Positions 13,073 to 15,646 of a DNA stretch of 15,646 nucleotides are shown here, piece by piece. The notes under the pieces are model-generated. The model saw only the letters and a program-made list of their open reading frames with translations, did no database searches and was not told the origin of the DNA. Where the stretch lies: NCBI GenBank assembly GCA_035363095.1, contig DAOSEK010000023.1:1-15646 (forward strand), given 5' to 3'. Every line of letters starts with the position of its first letter. Position 1 is the first letter of the stretch. The DNA is from DAOSEK01 sp035363095. GTDB taxonomy: Archaea; Nanobdellota; Nanobdellia; Woesearchaeales; UBA119. Made by a program: the position numbers and the translations under genes.

Positions 13073-14281
13073 ATGAAAGCATTACTACTTGCAGCAGGAG
13101 AAGGAAGGAGAACTAGACCACTTACAAACACAACGCCTAAGCCTCTTTTAAGGGTGGCAAACAAACCTATTATTGAGTATAATATCGATGCTATTTGGGA
13201 TATGTGTGAAGAGATTTATGTTGTTGTTGGCTATCTTAAAGAAAAGATAATCAAATATTTGGATACAAGATACAATAAAACAGGAAAAGAAAAAATCAAG
13301 TTCATTATTCAAGATCAGCCACTTGGAACAGGAAACGCTGTTTTAATAGCAAAGAACCTCATTGGTGAGGACATTAAAAGATTTTTAGTTATTAATGGTG
13401 ATGACATTTATTGTAAAGAAGACTTACTAGAAATCTCAAGGATGGAGTATGCAATTTTATCAAAAGAGGTTTTAAATCCTGAGTTTTTTGGCATACTCAA
13501 AATAGACAAATTTTTAAGGATTCAAGAAATTATTGAAAAACCTAAAGATTTTGTCTCCAATCTTGCAAGCCTTGGCTGTTATATATTACCTACAAAAATA
13601 TTTGAAGCACTTAAAAGCAGTTCAAAAAGTCTTAGAGGCGAGATTGAACTTCCTAGTGCAATCAACTCTATTGCAAAGGAATTTGACATAAAAGCGGTTA
13701 AATCAAAAGGATATTGGCTTCCAATTGGCTATCCATGGACACTTTTAGATGCAAATGAAGAGATTTTGAAGAAAACCAAGGGTTTAATCAAAGGAAAAGT
13801 TTTTGAAGGCGCGAGCATAGAAGGAAGCGTTGTAATTGGAGAGGATACTATAATTCTTCCAGGCTCAAGAATTGAAGGACCGGTGATAATTGGGAAAAAC
13901 TGTAAAATTGGACCAAACTGTTATATAAGGGCATATTCCTCAATTGGAGATAACTGCCATATAGGAAATGGAACAGAAGTAAAAAACTCAATAATAATGA
14001 ACAATTCAAATGCACCTCACTTAAACTATGTGGGAGATAGTATTATCGGTGAGAACTGCAACCTTGGAGCTGGTACAATCATTGCAAATCTAAGACATGA
14101 TGGCAAAACTATAAAATCTGAATATGATGGAGTACTTATTGATTCAAATAGAAGGAAATTAGGCACCATCATAGGAGACCAAGTAAAAACAGCAATAAAC
14201 ACCTCAATCTACCCGGGAAGAAAAATCTACCCTCTAAAAAGTACAAGCCCTGGTGAAAAAGTCGAAAAAGACATAAAATGA
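13073..14281 (+). CDS. glmU: Bifunctional sugar-1-phosphate nucleotidylyltransferase/acetyltransferase (GlmU-like)
   Basis: A 402-aa two-domain enzyme expected to acetylate glucosamine-1-phosphate and attach UMP, giving UDP-GlcNAc. The nucleotidyltransferase domain (1 to about 235) has LAAGEGRRTRPLT (6-18), TPKPLL (21-26), LGTGNA (84-89), the metal-binding NGDD (108-111) and IEKPK (154-158). From about 245 a left-handed beta helix of hexapeptide repeats (GSVVIGEDTIILPGSRIEGP and following) carries NAPHLNYVGDSIIGENCNLGAG (313-334), with His316 the likely acetyltransfer base. This arrangement matches the archaeal enzyme type of Sulfolobus ST0452 rather than bacterial GlmU. The neighbour glmM supplies its substrate. 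UTP versus dTTP preference cannot be read from sequence. Confidence 0.9.
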   Translation: MKALLLAAGEGRRTRPLTNTTPKPLLRVANKPIIEYNIDAIWDMCEEIYVVVGYLKEKIIKYLDTRYNKTGKEKIKFIIQDQPLGTGNAVLIAKNLIGEDIKRFLVINGDDIYCKEDLLEISRMEYAILSKEVLNPEFFGILKIDKFLRIQEIIEKPKDFVSNLASLGCYILPTKIFEALKSSSKSLRGEIELPSAINSIAKEFDIKAVKSKGYWLPIGYPWTLLDANEEILKKTKGLIKGKVFEGASIEGSVVIGEDTIILPGSRIEGPVIIGKNCKIGPNCYIRAYSSIGDNCHIGNGTEVKNSIIMNNSNAPHLNYVGDSIIGENCNLGAGTIIANLRHDGKTIKSEYDGVLIDSNRRKLGTIIGDQVKTAINTSIYPGRKIYPLKSTSPGEKVEKDIK

Positions 14282-14314
14282 ATTAAAAATAAAATGTCCT
14301 TTAACTCATCTCAC

Positions 14315-14566
14315 TTACTTCTTTCCAGATACATTATACATCAAAGCCAAAAAGAAGAATAACAAAGCGAGCACAAAAAAAGCTAACGTCTTAGGCATAT
14401 ATATGTATTCTGCCAAAAATTGATAAAATGCAGCAAAAACGCTTATAATACCAAACGCCATAAAAAACATTACAACTTTCTCCTTTGGAATTGTAACAAC
14501 ACTTTCTTCAAACTTTTCTTCAGATTTAGGCTTTTTCCCTACAGATTTTGTTGATTTACCTGCCAT
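14315..14566 (-). CDS. Small membrane protein with two transmembrane helices
   Basis: An 83-aa protein of unknown function. The N-terminal 30 residues are Lys/Ser-rich (MAGKSTKSVGKKPKSEEKF), followed by two hydrophobic helices (about 31-52 and 59-77) and a short NVSGKK end. Basic residues at both termini suggest both face the cytoplasm. The frame is open 20 codons farther, to an ATG at 14626, but the start at 14566 is preferred: a TATA box (GTTATAAATA, minus strand 14599-14590) is centred 28 nt upstream, the leaderless spacing used elsewhere here. It converges with glmU, 33 nt away. Confidence 0.75.
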   Translation of the reverse strand: MAGKSTKSVGKKPKSEEKFEESVVTIPKEKVVMFFMAFGIISVFAAFYQFLAEYIYMPKTLAFFVLALLFFFLALMYNVSGKK

Positions 14567-14589
14567 AAATCTTAATTTATAAAGTTTGA

Positions 14590-14599
14590 TATTTATAAC
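14590..14599 (-). promoter_or_regulatory. TATA box of the small membrane protein gene
   Basis: The minus strand reads GTTATAAATA, centred about 28 nt from the ATG at 14566. It decides the choice of that start over the longer frame. Confidence 0.55.
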
Positions 14600-14637
14600 T
14601 TTGTAACCACTCTTAAAAAAATACATTAGTTAATTAG

Positions 14638-14650
14638 TTTTTATAAATAA
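14638..14650 (+). promoter_or_regulatory. Orphan plus-strand promoter-like box
   Basis: TTTTTATAAATAA is identical, with its TAG prefix, to the glmM promoter box (16 nt shared). On the plus strand it predicts a start near 14670, yet no plus-strand gene of meaningful size follows within the window. It may drive a non-coding transcript through the type II repeat at 14819. The core is nearly palindromic, so it could instead serve the minus strand. Confidence 0.4.
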
Positions 14651-14676
14651 TTTTTGTAGATAGTTTTTGTAGATAG
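14651..14676. repeat. 13-bp tandem duplication
   Basis: TTTTTGTAGATAG occurs twice head to tail, directly after the orphan promoter box, and a partial third copy (TTTTTA) follows. It probably arose by slippage. Confidence 0.7.
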
Positions 14677-14818
14677 TTTTTACAAATTCGCTCAAAAACC
14701 CATAGTACAAGGAATTAGCTTTACACTTTTTCTGATTGAGTAACAAAAAAAAGTAACAAAAAAGATTAGAAATTAACAAATCTTTTAATCATGAAAACTA
14801 TAAAGATATATCGCCAAT

Positions 14819-14949
14819 AATGAAAAAAATTAGCATAAATGCCTAGGTGTCTTGCTGATAGTCGATGTCAATCGTTAAGTGAATCCATCTCTTCTCACTT
14901 CCAACTCAAGATCAAAGTATGCAAAAGAGCAGGATTTCACAAAAATCAC
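14819..14949 (+). repeat. Type II structured repeat, copy 2 (diverged)
   Basis: It begins AATGAAAAA like the copies at 1869 and 5376. The first hairpin keeps GCAT/ATGC around the TAAA loop (14833-14842), but its lower stem is degraded. GATAGTCGA and the AATCCATCT region align with 5415-5450 of the other copy. The central hairpin is reduced to ACTT/AAGT. The tail keeps AAAGTATGC, and its palindrome is now GATTT/AAATC (14933-14947). It lies in a 436-nt non-coding gap (14567-15002), antisense to the flanking genes. Confidence 0.75.
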
Positions 14950-15002
14950 TTCGTTAAAACAATGTTTATAAATTAATTTCTTATAAATTTATATTTTGGT
15001 GC

Positions 15003-15536
15003 TTAAACACCCTGTTTAATACTCTCAACAAAATCCTTGAGGTGATCAAATTCCTTTGAATTTTTAATTGTTTCTTCACTAGCTTTAAAACCCATGATTT
15101 CTTTAGGATTTTCTTTTATATCGCACAAGTTCTTTATGGGTAGAATTAAGATCCCCTCAGGAGTCTTACCCGTAACCTTTTTAATTGACATTACAGGTTT
15201 ATTAGTCCTAAGCTCTCCACCACAAAGACTTAAAAAATACATCTTAGGTATTTTTTGTTTGAAAAACTTAAGATAATTAATCACAGGAAGTGGAATATTT
15301 CCCATATATATTGGAGAAACAAGCAAAAGCGCATCATAGTCCATTGGATTGTACTTAGGCGCCTTAACTTTTGAACCTATCCCTATTACCGAACTAAAAG
15401 CAACTGAACCTATCCCTTTTTCTTTCACAGTCTCAATCTTCTCAAGATCTGAAGAAATAATTGTAGAAACAAGTCTTGCTAAAACCTCATTATTTCCTCT
15501 GCTCTTTGAATAATAGCTAATCAGTATTTTTGTCAT
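15003..15536 (-). CDS. Flavodoxin-fold protein (FMN-binding, NADPH oxidoreductase-like)
   Basis: A 177-aa flavodoxin-fold protein, likely carrying FMN for electron transfer or quinone/flavin reduction. The N-terminal strand and phosphate-binding loop are ILISYYSKSRGNNEVLARLV (4-23), and the second FMN loop is LLLVSPIYMGNIPLPVINYL (70-89). A third loop, YFLSLCGGELR (100-110), contains a Cys-Gly-Gly sequence. There is no transmembrane segment, so it is cytosolic. Length fits long-chain flavodoxins and the protoporphyrinogen-oxidase-like (HemG-type) group; which redox partner it serves is not visible. The start is supported by AAGGTG on the minus strand (15549-15544), 7 nt upstream. The gene lies alone, its stop facing the type II repeat region. 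Confidence 0.85.
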   Translation of the reverse strand: MTKILISYYSKSRGNNEVLARLVSTIISSDLEKIETVKEKGIGSVAFSSVIGIGSKVKAPKYNPMDYDALLLVSPIYMGNIPLPVINYLKFFKQKIPKMYFLSLCGGELRTNKPVMSIKKVTGKTPEGILILPIKNLCDIKENPKEIMGFKASEETIKNSKEFDHLKDFVESIKQGV

Positions 15537-15540
15537 AAGC

Positions 15541-15580
15541 CCACACCTTAAGTAATGATAATTAAATGCACTTTAAAAAT
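15541..15580 (-). promoter_or_regulatory. Promoter and ribosome site of the flavodoxin-like gene
   Basis: On the minus strand a TATA-like ATTTTTAAAG (15580-15571) predicts a start near 15549, so the leader is about 13 nt and consists largely of the Shine-Dalgarno AAGGTGTGG. Nothing else is seen from 15581 to the window end. Confidence 0.45.
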
Positions 15581-15646
15581 GTTTTGCCAAATACAGTATC
15601 TCCGATTGTTCTGCTCAACTTCGTTTTTATAATCCCAACAAACCAC

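Noticed and set aside
14567..14626. The longer 103-codon version of the small membrane protein starting at 14626.
   Set aside because: The strong TATA box at 14590-14599 lies inside this extension and predicts transcription starting at about the 14566 ATG.
14791..14820. A 9-codon frame ending at the type II repeat.
   Set aside because: Too short and without motif or ribosome site to call a gene; kept only as a note on where the repeat begins.

Overview
The window looks like an archaeal chromosome segment, most likely from a small-genome DPANN-type lineage (Woesearchaeota/Pacearchaeota-like). This is an inference from gene content and signals: an archaeal SepF, ScpA, an archaeal-type sugar nucleotidylyltransferase/acetyltransferase, a bacterial-type GrpE-DnaK-DnaJ set, strong A+T richness, and TATA boxes centred 28-30 nt upstream of many start codons, as expected for leaderless archaeal mRNAs. 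No rRNA, tRNA, CRISPR array or transposase gene was found.

Layout. 1-365: a structured repeat, then the sepF promoter. 366-794: sepF (cell division), convergent with a winged-helix regulator (804-1229, minus). The regulator is divergent from a heat-shock block: grpE (1340-1873), a repeat copy, a 95-aa unknown (2008-2295), dnaK (2316-4181), then dnaJ (4264-5376) on its own promoter. Two inverted repeats just downstream of the grpE TATA box are candidate operators for the regulator. 5376-5636: two repeats in tandem. 5671-8607 (minus): two large unrecognised proteins, the second with two membrane helices. 8728-10272 (minus): an MFS transporter. 10387-11265 (minus): ScpA, divergent from glmM (11554-12882), which is followed by a glmU-like gene (13073-14281); these two would make UDP-GlcNAc from GlcN-6-P. 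14315-14566 (minus): a small two-helix membrane protein. 14567-15002: a non-coding stretch with a plus-strand promoter-like box and another repeat. 15003-15536 (minus): a flavodoxin-fold protein.

The most unusual content is a family of intergenic elements about 130 nt long. Type I has copies at 1, 1869 and 5503. Type II has copies at 5376 and 14819, a detached tail at 135, and a decayed inverted tail at 12952-12998. Both types begin with a hairpin whose stem varies while its TAAA loop does not. Type I then folds as a closed multi-branch structure followed by a second long hairpin, with compensatory and G-U-preserving changes between copies. Two elements begin exactly at the stop codons of grpE and dnaJ. 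They may be a structured RNA family, a non-autonomous mobile element, or both.
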